A stretch of DNA of 11,440 nt from Collinsella sp. (GCA_019413955.1 DXMX01000009.1:28510-39949); one strand, 5' to 3'. Shown: positions 1-8,353, counted from the stretch's first letter. The notes: generated by a model not told the origin, from the sequence alone. Program-made: numbers and translations.

Positions 1-1344
1 GGTAAAACGACGGGACAGCTTCTCGCAGATGGCGGCAGCGTTTTCGAGCTTAGTTTTGGTAGCAGCGGCAAAAAGGTCGTCGGAACAGCTCGCGGCGGCA
101 GCCTTGAGCTCGTCAATCTCGGCCTCTGAAGGATTGAGAAGCGAGCCGATCTCACCCAGATGACTCAGCTCCTCGGCGAGTTTCTTGTTGCCCGGCAGCT
201 CGTCCTCCCCCAGTGGGATGCTCGAGAGCACGGTAACGTCGGCGCGCACGGCGCGCTTGAAAAAGCGACGGTCGTACTCGCGTGCGCACATGGCAAGCGC
301 CAGCTCCGCAATCTGCGCCGCGCGGGAATCGATTTCCATACCCGAAAGGTTTTTGGTAAGAATAAGCTCGGGAATCTCGCGCTCACGATAGCTCCGCTCC
401 TTGTACATATGGAAGAGCAGCTCAAACGCATAGACCAAGATATGGCCCGAGCCACATGCGGGGTCGCAGAGCGTGATCTCCTCGGGGCCCGAGATGCGGA
501 TGAAGTCCTCGTGCGCAGCATCGGGCTCGATGTAATATTTCATGTGCTCGCGTAGAGAACTCCCCGGGTTGTTGAGCATCCACAGACGGCCGAGCGAGTT
601 CTCGACCATATAGCGCACAATCCACTCGGGCGTGAAGAGCTGCGTGGCGGGAGCGATGTCCGCCGCCGCTGCCTTGCGCTTGGACTTGAAGAATTCGTCT
701 TTAACGTCAGCGTTGTAGTACTGATACATCCAGCCCAGAACGGTCACGCCCTCGCGCCAGTCCTCGTCAGTGAGGACTGCGTTGAGTTTGCCCACCACGC
801 CGTCGGCCATCATGAGCCCCTGGGGCAACAGCAGCTCCATGGCTCCGCCCACGCGTTCAAAGACGCCTGACAGGCAATCGGCAAGTTCCTCGCACTGAGC
901 CACAAACAGATAGCGCCACAGCGGTTCGTCGGAACCCGCCATCTTGAGCTCCGCCACGCGCTCGAGGTCGGCCGTGGAAATCTCCACGTCCAGGGCGTTC
1001 TCCACGGCCTCGCTGCCATGGCTGCCGTCAGCCCGGCTCAGCATGCGCATACGGCTGGGGAGCCATCCGCGTGCATCCATAAAGCGAATGGCCACGATAC
1101 GGTTGAACCAGGTGTAGGCCGCACGGTCGCGCAGGGCGTCGTGCCCCTCTGCGGCCTGCAGGCGCAGCAGCTCGTCGCGCTGCTCAACTTCGAGCGGGCT
1201 CAGAGGCTGGCCGTTGACGGTCTCGGACCCAGCGGGCGCGAGCGTAGGCTCAGTGATGCCGTAGCGCACCATCTGCGCCTCCACGCCGTTAATAAGTTCC
1301 ACGCGGGCCCACGTGCAGAAGTTCTTGAGAGCGGAATCGTTCAT
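1..1344 (-). CDS. pglX: PglX (BrxX), BREX adenine-specific DNA methyltransferase, N-terminal part
   Basis: The frame is open from an ATG at 1344 to the window edge: 448 codons of a protein usually about 1200 residues long. It begins MNDSALKNFCTWARVELING, the typical type 1 PglX start. The S-adenosylmethionine-binding motif DPACGSGH lies at residues 294-301, followed by HILVYAFELL and then LSGMEIDSRAAQIAELALAM, the second methyltransferase motif region. The catalytic NPPY motif is expected beyond the left edge and cannot be checked. In known BREX systems PglX methylates an adenine in an asymmetric site to mark host DNA and is also needed for blocking phage. The start is preceded by AAAGG about 11 bases upstream. 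It is the fourth gene of the operon, 66 bases after brxC. The family call is firm; the completeness of the gene is unknown. Confidence 0.93.
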   Translation of the reverse strand, partial: MNDSALKNFCTWARVELINGVEAQMVRYGITEPTLAPAGSETVNGQPLSPLEVEQRDELLRLQAAEGHDALRDRAAYTWFNRIVAIRFMDARGWLPSRMRMLSRADGSHGSEAVENALDVEISTADLERVAELKMAGSDEPLWRYLFVAQCEELADCLSGVFERVGGAMELLLPQGLMMADGVVGKLNAVLTDEDWREGVTVLGWMYQYYNADVKDEFFKSKRKAAAADIAPATQLFTPEWIVRYMVENSLGRLWMLNNPGSSLREHMKYYIEPDAAHEDFIRISGPEEITLCDPACGSGHILVYAFELLFHMYKERSYREREIPELILTKNLSGMEIDSRAAQIAELALAMCAREYDRRFFKRAVRADVTVLSSIPLGEDELPGNKKLAEELSHLGEIGSLLNPSEAEIDELKAAAASCSDDLFAAATKTKLENAAAICEKLSRRFT

Positions 1345-1372
1345 GGTTCCCGTACCTTTCAAAACACCATAA

Positions 1373-1402
1373 GCCACCGGCGTATGCTTGGGCGCCGGCG
1401 GC
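1373..1402 (-). promoter_or_regulatory. Hairpin between brxC and pglX
   Basis: On the minus-strand transcript, GCCGCCGGCG and CGCCGGTGGC form a 10-bp stem with one G-U pair and a 10-base loop. It starts 8 bases after the brxC stop. The following TTATGGTGTTTTG is only partly U-rich, so it is not a convincing full terminator. It could attenuate transcription, stabilise the upstream message or set a lower level of pglX relative to brxC. The role is inferred. Confidence 0.55.
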
Positions 1403-1410
1403 TGAGTGGG

Positions 1411-4400
1411 TTAGTTAATGCGGATCTCGTCGTTTGATGCAAGCGCCTGCATAAGGCGGGCGCGCAGGTCGTCCACGTAGCGCTCCACGTCCTCTGCGGT
1501 TGTGAGGCGGCTCGGCTTGGCCAGGTCGGTGCGACGCACGGTCTTGACCTTGCGCTGAGGCTTGGGCACGGGCACGGAACCTGGTGTTGCAGCGCCTTTA
1601 TTGGTGATCTTTTTGACCACCTCGCCCGTGCTGGTGACCTCGGTGGAACGGCGCTCGTTCTCCATGCGTTCGCGCGCGGCGTCCACGGCGTCATATATCT
1701 TGTTGGCTGCCGTGATGGTCCAGCTTTCCCAGTTTGCCGCGAGGGCGTTAAGCTCGTTGAGGCTCTGGACGCCGTGGGCGCGGTTCTTGAACGACTCATA
1801 CTTGATGTTGGCGTCCGCTATGGCATCCTTGGCCTGCTTGACAAAACCATCTTGGCTCTCGGCCTGCTTCTGCAGAACCTGCAGATCGTTCTCGATGCGT
1901 TGCAAGAACTCGTTGCGACGGATACCCAGGAGTTTTTTCATGTCGTCCTCGACGGGATCCATAAGTGGCTGCAGGTCTTTAATGCGGCCGTAGGGCTTGG
2001 GATCTTTGAGGATCTCGCGCACCTTTGCCACATTCTCAACCGCGCTGGGAATGTCATCGGAGGCATACTCGATACCCTCGGTGCGGCTCAAGAAATCCTT
2101 GGCGTGGTCAAACGCTGTTCGCTGGTTGGACTCGAAGAACTCAACCACCTTATCAAAGTCTTCCTTGGCATCGAGCAAACGCTCCTCATGCTTGGTGAAC
2201 GTGGTCAAGAACGCCTCGGCCTCGTTCTGGTCCTTAAGGACGTCGGCCACCTCCGAGCGCATCTTCTCGCACTCGTCCTCACCGGGATATGGGTAGGCCG
2301 GCTTGATGCCCGTGTAGTAGTCGCGTGCCATGGCGACGCACACCTCACGCAAGTCCTCAAGGCGCTCTTTGAGCTCGGCCACGAGCTTATCCTCGTTGGA
2401 GGGCACGGTCTTGAGATCAAACAGATCACGCATGAGCTCGCCCGTGGCGCGCAGCAACCGGTCGCTCATGCGCACGCGCAAGCGCACCTGGGCCTTATCG
2501 GCATCCTTGCGCAGGAGCGCCACCATGCGGCTATCGTTAGCTTGAACCGTCTGGCCGCCAAACAGCACCTGCGCGCGCTGCTCCACCACAAGCTGCGCCA
2601 CCACATTTGCGATGTCGACCTCGCGCCAGCCAAAGGGCCTTTGCTGGTACTGGCGTTGGATATCGCCCATAGCGGTATCCAGATGGCGCTGATGCTGCAC
2701 TTTGAGGTAGTCCTCGACCTCCCTGAGCGCACGCGTGTTGCCCGCATCCATGCCATCGAGCCCCGCCTGGACGTTACCCGCCAGCGTGGAGCGAATATCG
2801 GAATCGTCCTCAACCGGCGCGCCGATGTAGCCAGCCTTTTCAAAAACAACGTCACACAGTTGCGCGAGCACCTGCTCAAAAACCTGGGCGGGTTTGGTGG
2901 CGCGAACTTCGACCATACGGCCGTTGACCGCGCAACGTGCATGGAGCACGGCCTCGCTCAAAAGGGCATCGGCCTCTTTTTCGTTATAGGCTGCCTCGCG
3001 CATTTTTGCCTCGACAATCTGGCGGGTACTCGGCGGTAGCTCCTGCAGATTGCGCGTCTGGGCGTACATGCGAATCTTAGCGGCGTTGACGAGTGGGGCC
3101 CAATAATCCACCTCGTCGCCCAAGGCCACGATGGCCTTATCCACGGATTTCAATGCTAGCTCGGCATCGTCCGCACGTGCCAAGTCGCCGGCCATGGTCA
3201 CCACGGAGAGTTCCATACCACCCTTGCTGGATCCATGAATCGAGCCATCCACGTAGCGGTCAAAGGGGAAGTCATTAGGATCGCGATGGAACTTGTACGC
3301 ATTGTAAATGCTGTCGAACAGGCGCTTTTTGATGTACTCGATCACCTTCGCGTTGTCGATCGGGGTCCGCGCAATCTCCTGTGCAATTTCCTGCTCCTCG
3401 TCGGTGAGGAAGCTGTAGGTATCGCCCTGTCGCGCCACTTTGTTCTCGCGCTCCAAGCGGGCGAGGGACTCCTTGACGCGGTCCTTAAGGGCGCGCTTGT
3501 CCACGTCGAGGCTGTCGACCATGAGGATAGAGACGTTCTCGACCGTGGCCTTGACGTAGCCGATGTAACGAATCAGGTACAGGAGCTTAAGTACCCGGAC
3601 GTCGTAGGGCTCAAGACCTTCTCTGTTCTCAGCCGCGCGCTCCGCACAGACAACGACCTGGATGATGCCGTGCTCAAGGTCTTTGGAGATAGTATCGAAG
3701 AAGCGCCAGAACGGCACGAGTGCACCAGTCTGGTCATGCTGGATGGCCTGAGCGCTCTCCTGAAACGCGCTCAGCATGGAACGCTCGCCCGTGGACATAT
3801 GCTTGGCCTTGACGCCGTGCTTGCGCACCTCGGTCATCACGTCGGGCAGGAGCTTAAACTGGTAGCCCACAAACGGGTAGCTGGCCACAAAATCCTTGGA
3901 GTTAGCGTAGCCGGCAAGGTCGGAGCGCGAGCCACCCTCAAAGGTAAAGTTGTTTTTGAGCACGGCGGCGTCTTGCTCGTAGACCTGTGCAAGCATATCG
4001 GCCGCCAGCGCGGTCTTCTCGAGCACACGGCGCTGGATGACCTCGTCCACGCTGGAGCTGGAGAGCGAAAGGCGGGTATTGAAGCGGCCTTGGATCTTTG
4101 AAAAGTCGTTGCCCACGGGCAGGCTCAGGTTGTCGATGGCCTCCTGGCTCGTGACCATCACCCACACGCGGCCACCGCAGGCGGCACCCAGCTCCTCGAC
4201 GATGGTCTGAAGGCTCAGCATAAGGCTTGGGTCCTGGTCGTTTGTAATAAACTGACCCACCTCGTCGACCATAAAGAGCAAACGGAAGTTGCCGCCGTGG
4301 GCCACTGCCTGAGCGTCCACGTAGTCCTTGACCTTTTTGGCAAAGACATCGGGGGCCAAAACCTCGTCCTCGGAACCCTCGAGCCAGTTCCATGCGGCCT

Positions 4401-5073
4401 TTTCGCTCATACCGAGCACGCTCTGCAGCACCTCGACAACGTCGTCCTCAAAGTAGCTGTAGGTGTCGCGGGTCTGGAGCCAGGAATCGCCGTTGACGCG
4501 CTCAAAGGCCTCGCGGAACTCCTGGGTCTTGCCCAGGGAATCGATGTGTTCCTCGAGCTTTGCAAGCTTGAGGTCCTCGCCGTAGAAACCGCGCGCCTCG
4601 TAGAACATGCGCTCAAACCCGCGAAGCAGCGCCGTGGGAGCCGTATCGCCCTGCTTCCACTGGCCCGCCTTGCTATCGATGTTAAAGAGGATGGCTTGCG
4701 TGGGCACCGAGCAGGCGCGCTCCATGGCAGCCGCGACCATGGGGTCGACGATCTTGCCATCAAAGTAGCGGATGGCGCTCTTACCGCCAATCTGGCGATT
4801 CTCGAGCAGGTAGCTCAGCATCTTGAGAAAGTGCGATTTACCGGAACCGAAGAAGCCGCTGATCCACACGCCGATCTTGTCGGTGCGCACATCGATGGCA
4901 TCGCCGTAGGCCTTGAAGAACGTGGCAAAGTGCCCCTGCAGCTCGCGCGTCACCACGTACTCGTCAAGCTCCTGACGGATGGACTCGTCTTTTGAATCCT
5001 GGACCTTGACCACGCCGTTGATGGAGCGGTTGATGTCTTTTGCAAAGAGGTCGCGAATGATCGTGTTGTCCAT
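1411..5073 (-). CDS. brxC: BrxC, BREX P-loop ATPase
   Basis: The product is a 1220-residue protein, the normal size of BrxC/PglY in type 1 BREX. The start MDNTIIRDLFAKDINRSING is characteristic. A Walker A motif GFFGSGKS lies at residues 73-80 and a Walker B motif in RLLFMVDEVGQFI at 264-276 with D270/E271. An intact ATPase head is followed by a long helical region rich in Glu, Lys and Arg (about 640-1130) that probably forms coiled coil. A basic Pro/Lys-rich linker near 1160-1185 precedes a short C-terminal helix. BrxC is essential for BREX defence in studied systems and is thought to act as an AAA-type nucleotide-driven component with PglX and PglZ; its mechanism is not settled. The ATG at 5073 has a near-ideal AAAGGAG five bases upstream. 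No frameshift or missing motif is seen. Confidence 0.95.
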   Translation of the reverse strand: MDNTIIRDLFAKDINRSINGVVKVQDSKDESIRQELDEYVVTRELQGHFATFFKAYGDAIDVRTDKIGVWISGFFGSGKSHFLKMLSYLLENRQIGGKSAIRYFDGKIVDPMVAAAMERACSVPTQAILFNIDSKAGQWKQGDTAPTALLRGFERMFYEARGFYGEDLKLAKLEEHIDSLGKTQEFREAFERVNGDSWLQTRDTYSYFEDDVVEVLQSVLGMSEKAAWNWLEGSEDEVLAPDVFAKKVKDYVDAQAVAHGGNFRLLFMVDEVGQFITNDQDPSLMLSLQTIVEELGAACGGRVWVMVTSQEAIDNLSLPVGNDFSKIQGRFNTRLSLSSSSVDEVIQRRVLEKTALAADMLAQVYEQDAAVLKNNFTFEGGSRSDLAGYANSKDFVASYPFVGYQFKLLPDVMTEVRKHGVKAKHMSTGERSMLSAFQESAQAIQHDQTGALVPFWRFFDTISKDLEHGIIQVVVCAERAAENREGLEPYDVRVLKLLYLIRYIGYVKATVENVSILMVDSLDVDKRALKDRVKESLARLERENKVARQGDTYSFLTDEEQEIAQEIARTPIDNAKVIEYIKKRLFDSIYNAYKFHRDPNDFPFDRYVDGSIHGSSKGGMELSVVTMAGDLARADDAELALKSVDKAIVALGDEVDYWAPLVNAAKIRMYAQTRNLQELPPSTRQIVEAKMREAAYNEKEADALLSEAVLHARCAVNGRMVEVRATKPAQVFEQVLAQLCDVVFEKAGYIGAPVEDDSDIRSTLAGNVQAGLDGMDAGNTRALREVEDYLKVQHQRHLDTAMGDIQRQYQQRPFGWREVDIANVVAQLVVEQRAQVLFGGQTVQANDSRMVALLRKDADKAQVRLRVRMSDRLLRATGELMRDLFDLKTVPSNEDKLVAELKERLEDLREVCVAMARDYYTGIKPAYPYPGEDECEKMRSEVADVLKDQNEAEAFLTTFTKHEERLLDAKEDFDKVVEFFESNQRTAFDHAKDFLSRTEGIEYASDDIPSAVENVAKVREILKDPKPYGRIKDLQPLMDPVEDDMKKLLGIRRNEFLQRIENDLQVLQKQAESQDGFVKQAKDAIADANIKYESFKNRAHGVQSLNELNALAANWESWTITAANKIYDAVDAARERMENERRSTEVTSTGEVVKKITNKGAATPGSVPVPKPQRKVKTVRRTDLAKPSRLTTAEDVERYVDDLRARLMQALASNDEIRIN

Positions 5074-5151
5074 GGGTGCTCCTTTGGGTTTGGGAACGTT
5101 ATGGCAAAGGGTTGTTACCGGCGGCAGGGCCTTGTATGCGGGGAGCCGTGC

Positions 5152-5844
5152 TTACGAGATATCGATGGCGCGGTAGTAGTTATCGGCCGGCAGACGGTTA
5201 AAGAGCTGGAAGGAAGAGCCGTTGAAGCTGCCCGGATAGGCGGCGATCACCGGCACATCATCAAAATCCGCGAGCATGCAGTGGAGAAGCGTGTGCATGC
5301 GAAAGAACGGGAAGACCTCACCTGCACCGGTGAGGAGGATGACGTCTCTGGGCACGTGCGGCTCGGTTTGTTCAAGGATGCACGCGGCGACTTTCTCGGG
5401 CGAGGCGAACTTGGCCACGTCCTCGAGCACGCGCTGGGTACCGCGACGCTCCTCTTGGCGCGGGATGGTCTTGAGGACGCGGCGCTTTTCGAGAATTGCC
5501 AGCACGGCGTCGTAGAGATTCACGACCTTGAGCGTGCACGGGAGCTTGCCGGCCTCGGCATCGCGTGAAAGGACGTCAAATAACGCACGCGCCTCAAACT
5601 CGAGCGCAGGGTCGTAGCAGAAGGTATGGAAGCCGATCTCGTTACCTATGCCCTTGTTGGCCAAAAAGTCCTCGCTGCACAGGCACTCACGCAGGAGCTG
5701 CGCGCGGCGCTCAAATTCTTGGCGGGCGCGCTCGGAGCGGGCATGCGCCGCCACGACACTCTGGCGGGAATGGATGCCGATATTGGTGGTGAGATCGGTC
5801 GCCGGGGTGACTACGGAATCGGAAGCGCTGTTGACGGAAGCCAC
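5152..5844 (-). CDS. brxB: BrxB, DUF1788 BREX protein
   Basis: The product is a 230-residue DUF1788 protein. Family blocks seen are GIGNEIGFHTFCYDP at about 65-79, LTGAGEVFPFFRMHTLL at 171-187, YPGSFNG at 203-209 and the C-terminal DNYYRA at 221-226. BrxB is a small BREX protein required in studied type 1 systems, without a proven biochemical activity. The start is a GTG one base after the brxA stop (ATG TAG C GTG), so translation is probably coupled; a weak GGGCGG lies about 11 bases upstream. The first 45 or so residues are Ser/Thr/Ala-rich and look longer than usual for the family. An internal GTG at codon 31 would give about 200 residues, but it lacks a clear ribosome site. The function call is firm; the exact start is less so. 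Confidence 0.9.
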   Translation of the reverse strand: MASVNSASDSVVTPATDLTTNIGIHSRQSVVAAHARSERARQEFERRAQLLRECLCSEDFLANKGIGNEIGFHTFCYDPALEFEARALFDVLSRDAEAGKLPCTLKVVNLYDAVLAILEKRRVLKTIPRQEERRGTQRVLEDVAKFASPEKVAACILEQTEPHVPRDVILLTGAGEVFPFFRMHTLLHCMLADFDDVPVIAAYPGSFNGSSFQLFNRLPADNYYRAIDIS

Positions 5845-5845
5845 G

Positions 5846-6496
5846 CTACATCACCGCCCTGCCGGTAAGGGCCGCGATAAGAGGCTGCTCGCCCAGCTGG
5901 ACCAGGCCCTGCTCGACCTCGGGGTCGAGAAAGAGCGGGGACAGGCGTTCGGACTCCGGGCCCTGACCCTCGCCTATAAGGCCGGCGTGGCGGAGCGTCT
6001 GGCGCAGCGAGCCCTTAATGCGCTTGACCGTGGCCTCGGTCCAGCGGGCCGCGTCCGGATACTCCGTGGTAAAGCGCGTCATAAAGGCGTTGAGGTCAGC
6101 CGCCGTGAAGGCATAGTCGAAGTTTTGCAGGCGCTCCCCCACCTCGACGAGCACGAGCTCGCGCACGATGTCGTAGCGGCAGATCATGCTGTAAAAGATG
6201 GCCTGGTCCGCCTGCGTGGGAGTACCAGATGCCATAAGGCCGGTTAGGGATAACGCAGCCTCGGCGGCAGTATTGGGGTCGATGCCGCGCGCGGCGCACG
6301 CGGCGTCCGTGGGCATCATGGCGTCGAGGCGGCGAAGGCACACGGTTGCGCGGTTGGCAACCATGCGCTCCGTAGGATATTGAAAGAGGTTATCGCTCTT
6401 TACGCGTACAATGACCTGCTCGTCGCTTGCGCCCTGCGTGCGCAGAACAGCGACGATGCGCATCTCATGCGGGAGGAATTGCTCGCGGGTGAGCAC
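5846..6496 (-). CDS. brxA: BrxA, DUF1819 BREX protein; start codon lies in a G10 tract
   Basis: As sequenced, the frame runs 216 residues from a GTG whose first base is the last G of a ten-G run. Family signatures are LTREQFLPHEMRIVAVL at 2-18, the strongly DUF1819-like DNLFQYPTER at 35-44, and a C-terminal block ARWTEATVKRIKGSLRQ at 150-166. BrxA homologues are small winged-helix-type proteins reported to bind DNA; BrxA is the first gene of type 1 BREX operons. Here the conserved LTREQF block begins at residue 2, while relatives usually carry several residues before it. That suggests the natural start is further upstream and that the ten-G state breaks the frame from it: with nine G, a GTG at 6530 would give MDVTTKSVRGGVLTREQF. 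Function call is good; start and ON/OFF state are uncertain. Confidence 0.88.
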   Translation of the reverse strand: MLTREQFLPHEMRIVAVLRTQGASDEQVIVRVKSDNLFQYPTERMVANRATVCLRRLDAMMPTDAACAARGIDPNTAAEAALSLTGLMASGTPTQADQAIFYSMICRYDIVRELVLVEVGERLQNFDYAFTAADLNAFMTRFTTEYPDAARWTEATVKRIKGSLRQTLRHAGLIGEGQGPESERLSPLFLDPEVEQGLVQLGEQPLIAALTGRAVM

Positions 6497-6505
6497 CCCC
6501 CCCCC
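6496..6505 (-). repeat. G10 homopolymer at the brxA start (candidate phase-variation tract)
   Basis: There are ten consecutive C on the plus strand, read as ten G in the brxA transcript. The last G is the first base of the GTG start. Homopolymeric G tracts of this length slip during replication and are known phase-variation switches; the Streptomyces coelicolor Pgl system has such a G tract in pglX. Gain or loss of one base here changes the frame entering brxA from any upstream start. Confidence 0.85.
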
Positions 6506-6527
6506 GAACGCTTTTTGTGGTTACATC

Positions 6528-6542
6528 CACAGTGCACGCTCC
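6528..6542 (-). promoter_or_regulatory. Ribosome site and alternative GTG start upstream of the G tract
   Basis: GGAG at 6542-6539 is followed by an 8-base spacer and a GTG at 6530-6528, a good initiation geometry. From this GTG the frame passes eight codons and then enters the G tract. With ten G it exits out of the brxA frame and stops at a TGA near the codons for PHEM. With nine or twelve G it joins brxA in frame. Use of this start is inferred. Confidence 0.5.
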
Positions 6543-6565
6543 AAGGGTGTCAAAGGCTGTCACAA

Positions 6566-6599
6566 GTGCGCCGCAGCCCGGCAGGCAGGCGCGGCGCAC
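6566..6599 (-). promoter_or_regulatory. Strong hairpin in the brxA leader
   Basis: GTGCGCCGC and GCGGCGCAC form a perfect 9-bp stem. An inner GCC/GGC pair extends it to 12 bp past a single-base bulge, leaving a 9-base loop. It lies about 25 bases before the GGAG ribosome site of the upstream GTG. No U-run follows on either strand, so a simple intrinsic terminator is unlikely. It may be a leader structure or a protein-binding site controlling BREX expression. Confidence 0.55.
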
Positions 6600-6608
6600 A
6601 TGACAATA

Positions 6609-6651
6609 ATCATACCTGTTGGTAAAAAAGTTACCACGACCAGCGTGTCAA
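6609..6651 (-). promoter_or_regulatory. Possible brxA operon promoter elements
   Basis: A perfect TTGACA box lies at 6651-6646 on the minus strand, but the sequence 17 bases downstream (TTTTTA) is a poor -10. A better -10, TATGAT at 6614-6609, lacks a good -35 at the right distance (GTGGTA). The two do not pair with each other. A promoter in this stretch is likely because it is the only upstream region, but the exact elements are not resolved. Confidence 0.3.
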
Positions 6652-6664
6652 ATGTTGAGCAACA
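6648..6664. promoter_or_regulatory. Overlapping palindromes upstream of brxA, operator-like
   Basis: On the minus strand the segment reads TGTTGCTCAACATTTGA. It contains TGTTG-CT-CAACA and TCAA-CAT-TTGA, which overlap each other and the TTGACA box. The core CTCAACATT is repeated at the palindrome before the small plus-strand gene. Binding by a regulator is inferred. Confidence 0.4.
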
Positions 6665-6810
6665 AAATTAAATCCGGTTAACGGTTATTTTCGCAGCTCA
6701 GCAGCTTTGACGAGATCGCCCCAAATCACACTTGCCAGATAAACGCGCTTGCGAATGCAGACACGCACACGCCCAAAGCCACCTCGCATCGGACCCCCAC
6801 CCTCCACTAC

Positions 6811-6836
6811 ACTCAACATTGAGTTATACATATGAT
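6811..6836 (+). promoter_or_regulatory. Palindromic operator and -10 box before the small gene
   Basis: ACTCAA-CA-TTGAGT at 6811-6824 is a perfect 6-bp inverted repeat. It lies directly upstream of a TATGAT -10-like box at 6831-6836; the matching -35 position (near 6808) has no good consensus. The arrangement fits a promoter whose polymerase contact zone is covered by a regulator, such as an autoregulated small protein. Bases 6665-6810 otherwise show only a tandem CGGTTA repeat (6675-6687) and no gene. Confidence 0.45.
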
Positions 6837-6855
6837 TCCATGTAAGGAGCTTCAT

Positions 6856-7044
6856 ATGCCAGACGTAAAGCCTATTTCCGATCAGACGGGCGCACTAACC
6901 GCCATCCAAGAACGCGAGTATCGCATTCAACGTGCCATCACGCGTGGCTACGACGATCTGGTAAACGGTCGCATTCGACCCTGGAAACAAGCGAAGATCG
7001 AGGCGGATCAGATGCGAGCCTCAAGACAACCCTCCCCCATGTAA
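6856..7044 (+). CDS. Small hypothetical protein, antitoxin-like appearance
   Basis: The product is 62 residues long, starting MPDVKPISDQ. The ATG at 6856 is chosen because AAGGAG at 6844-6849 stands six bases before it; a longer in-frame start at 6832 has no ribosome site and lies in the promoter zone. The protein is highly charged with no membrane segment or signal peptide. The stretch from about 16 to 55 (AIQEREYRIQRAITRGYDDL, then NGRIRPWKQAKIEADQMRAS) should be mostly helical. The GYDDLVNGRIRPW pattern resembles the partner-binding tail of small type II antitoxins, but no toxin gene is adjacent and the similarity is only visual. It sits between a divergent BREX operon and serC, behind a palindromic promoter, so a DNA-binding or autoregulatory role is possible. 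The family is not recognised. Confidence 0.7.
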   Translation: MPDVKPISDQTGALTAIQEREYRIQRAITRGYDDLVNGRIRPWKQAKIEADQMRASRQPSPM

Positions 7045-7111
7045 CCATCCTGTAAATCATAGCGGCGCAGTCGAGTTTTACCGTGATGCGGTCGCGCCTA
7101 GCGCTCCACTG

Positions 7112-7120
7112 TGCTAAAGT
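7112..7120 (+). promoter_or_regulatory. Possible extended -10 promoter of serC
   Basis: TGCTAAAGT at 7112-7120 fits an extended -10 (TGnTAnnnT) 39 bases before the serC start. The -35 position is not consensus but overlaps a small palindrome GCGC-CTA-GCGC at 7094-7104. No terminator is evident between the small gene and serC, so read-through is also possible. Confidence 0.35.
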
Positions 7121-7159
7121 ATCCCGAACATTCAAACGACTATGAGGGAGAACTAGAAG

Positions 7160-8283
<1,124 letters not shown>

Positions 8284-8284
<1 letters not shown>

Positions 8285-8300
8285 CCCGCAACGAGCGGGC
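8284..8300 (+). promoter_or_regulatory. Small hairpin between serC and serA
   Basis: GCCCGC-AACGA-GCGGGC overlaps the last base of the serC stop codon. It makes a 6-bp GC stem without a following U-run, so it is more likely an intercistronic stability or pausing element than a terminator. Confidence 0.4.
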
Positions 8301-8321
8301 CGACCAGCCACTTCAAACCAC

Positions 8322-8334
8322 TTGTTATAAACAA
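8322..8334. promoter_or_regulatory. TTGTTATAAACAA palindrome before serA
   Basis: This perfect 5-bp inverted repeat around ATA contains a TATAAA box, 19 bases before the serA start and 7 bases before its AAGGAG ribosome site. It may be an internal promoter or operator giving serA separate control. No good -35 is found at the expected distance. Confidence 0.3.
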
Positions 8335-8353
8335 ATCCGCTAAGGAGTTTTTC

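Noticed and set aside
1774..3039. Long plus-strand open frame (421 codons) opposite brxC
   Set aside because: It is antisense to a gene with clear motifs, has Leu/His/Ala-rich low-information sequence and no ribosome site; typical shadow of GC-rich coding DNA.
6675..6687. Tandem CGGTTA repeat as an iteron or attachment site
   Set aside because: Only two short copies, no third copy or integrase nearby; not enough to call.
6832..6855. Longer start for the small gene at 6832
   Set aside because: It overlaps the -10-like box and lacks a ribosome site, whereas AAGGAG precedes the ATG at 6856.
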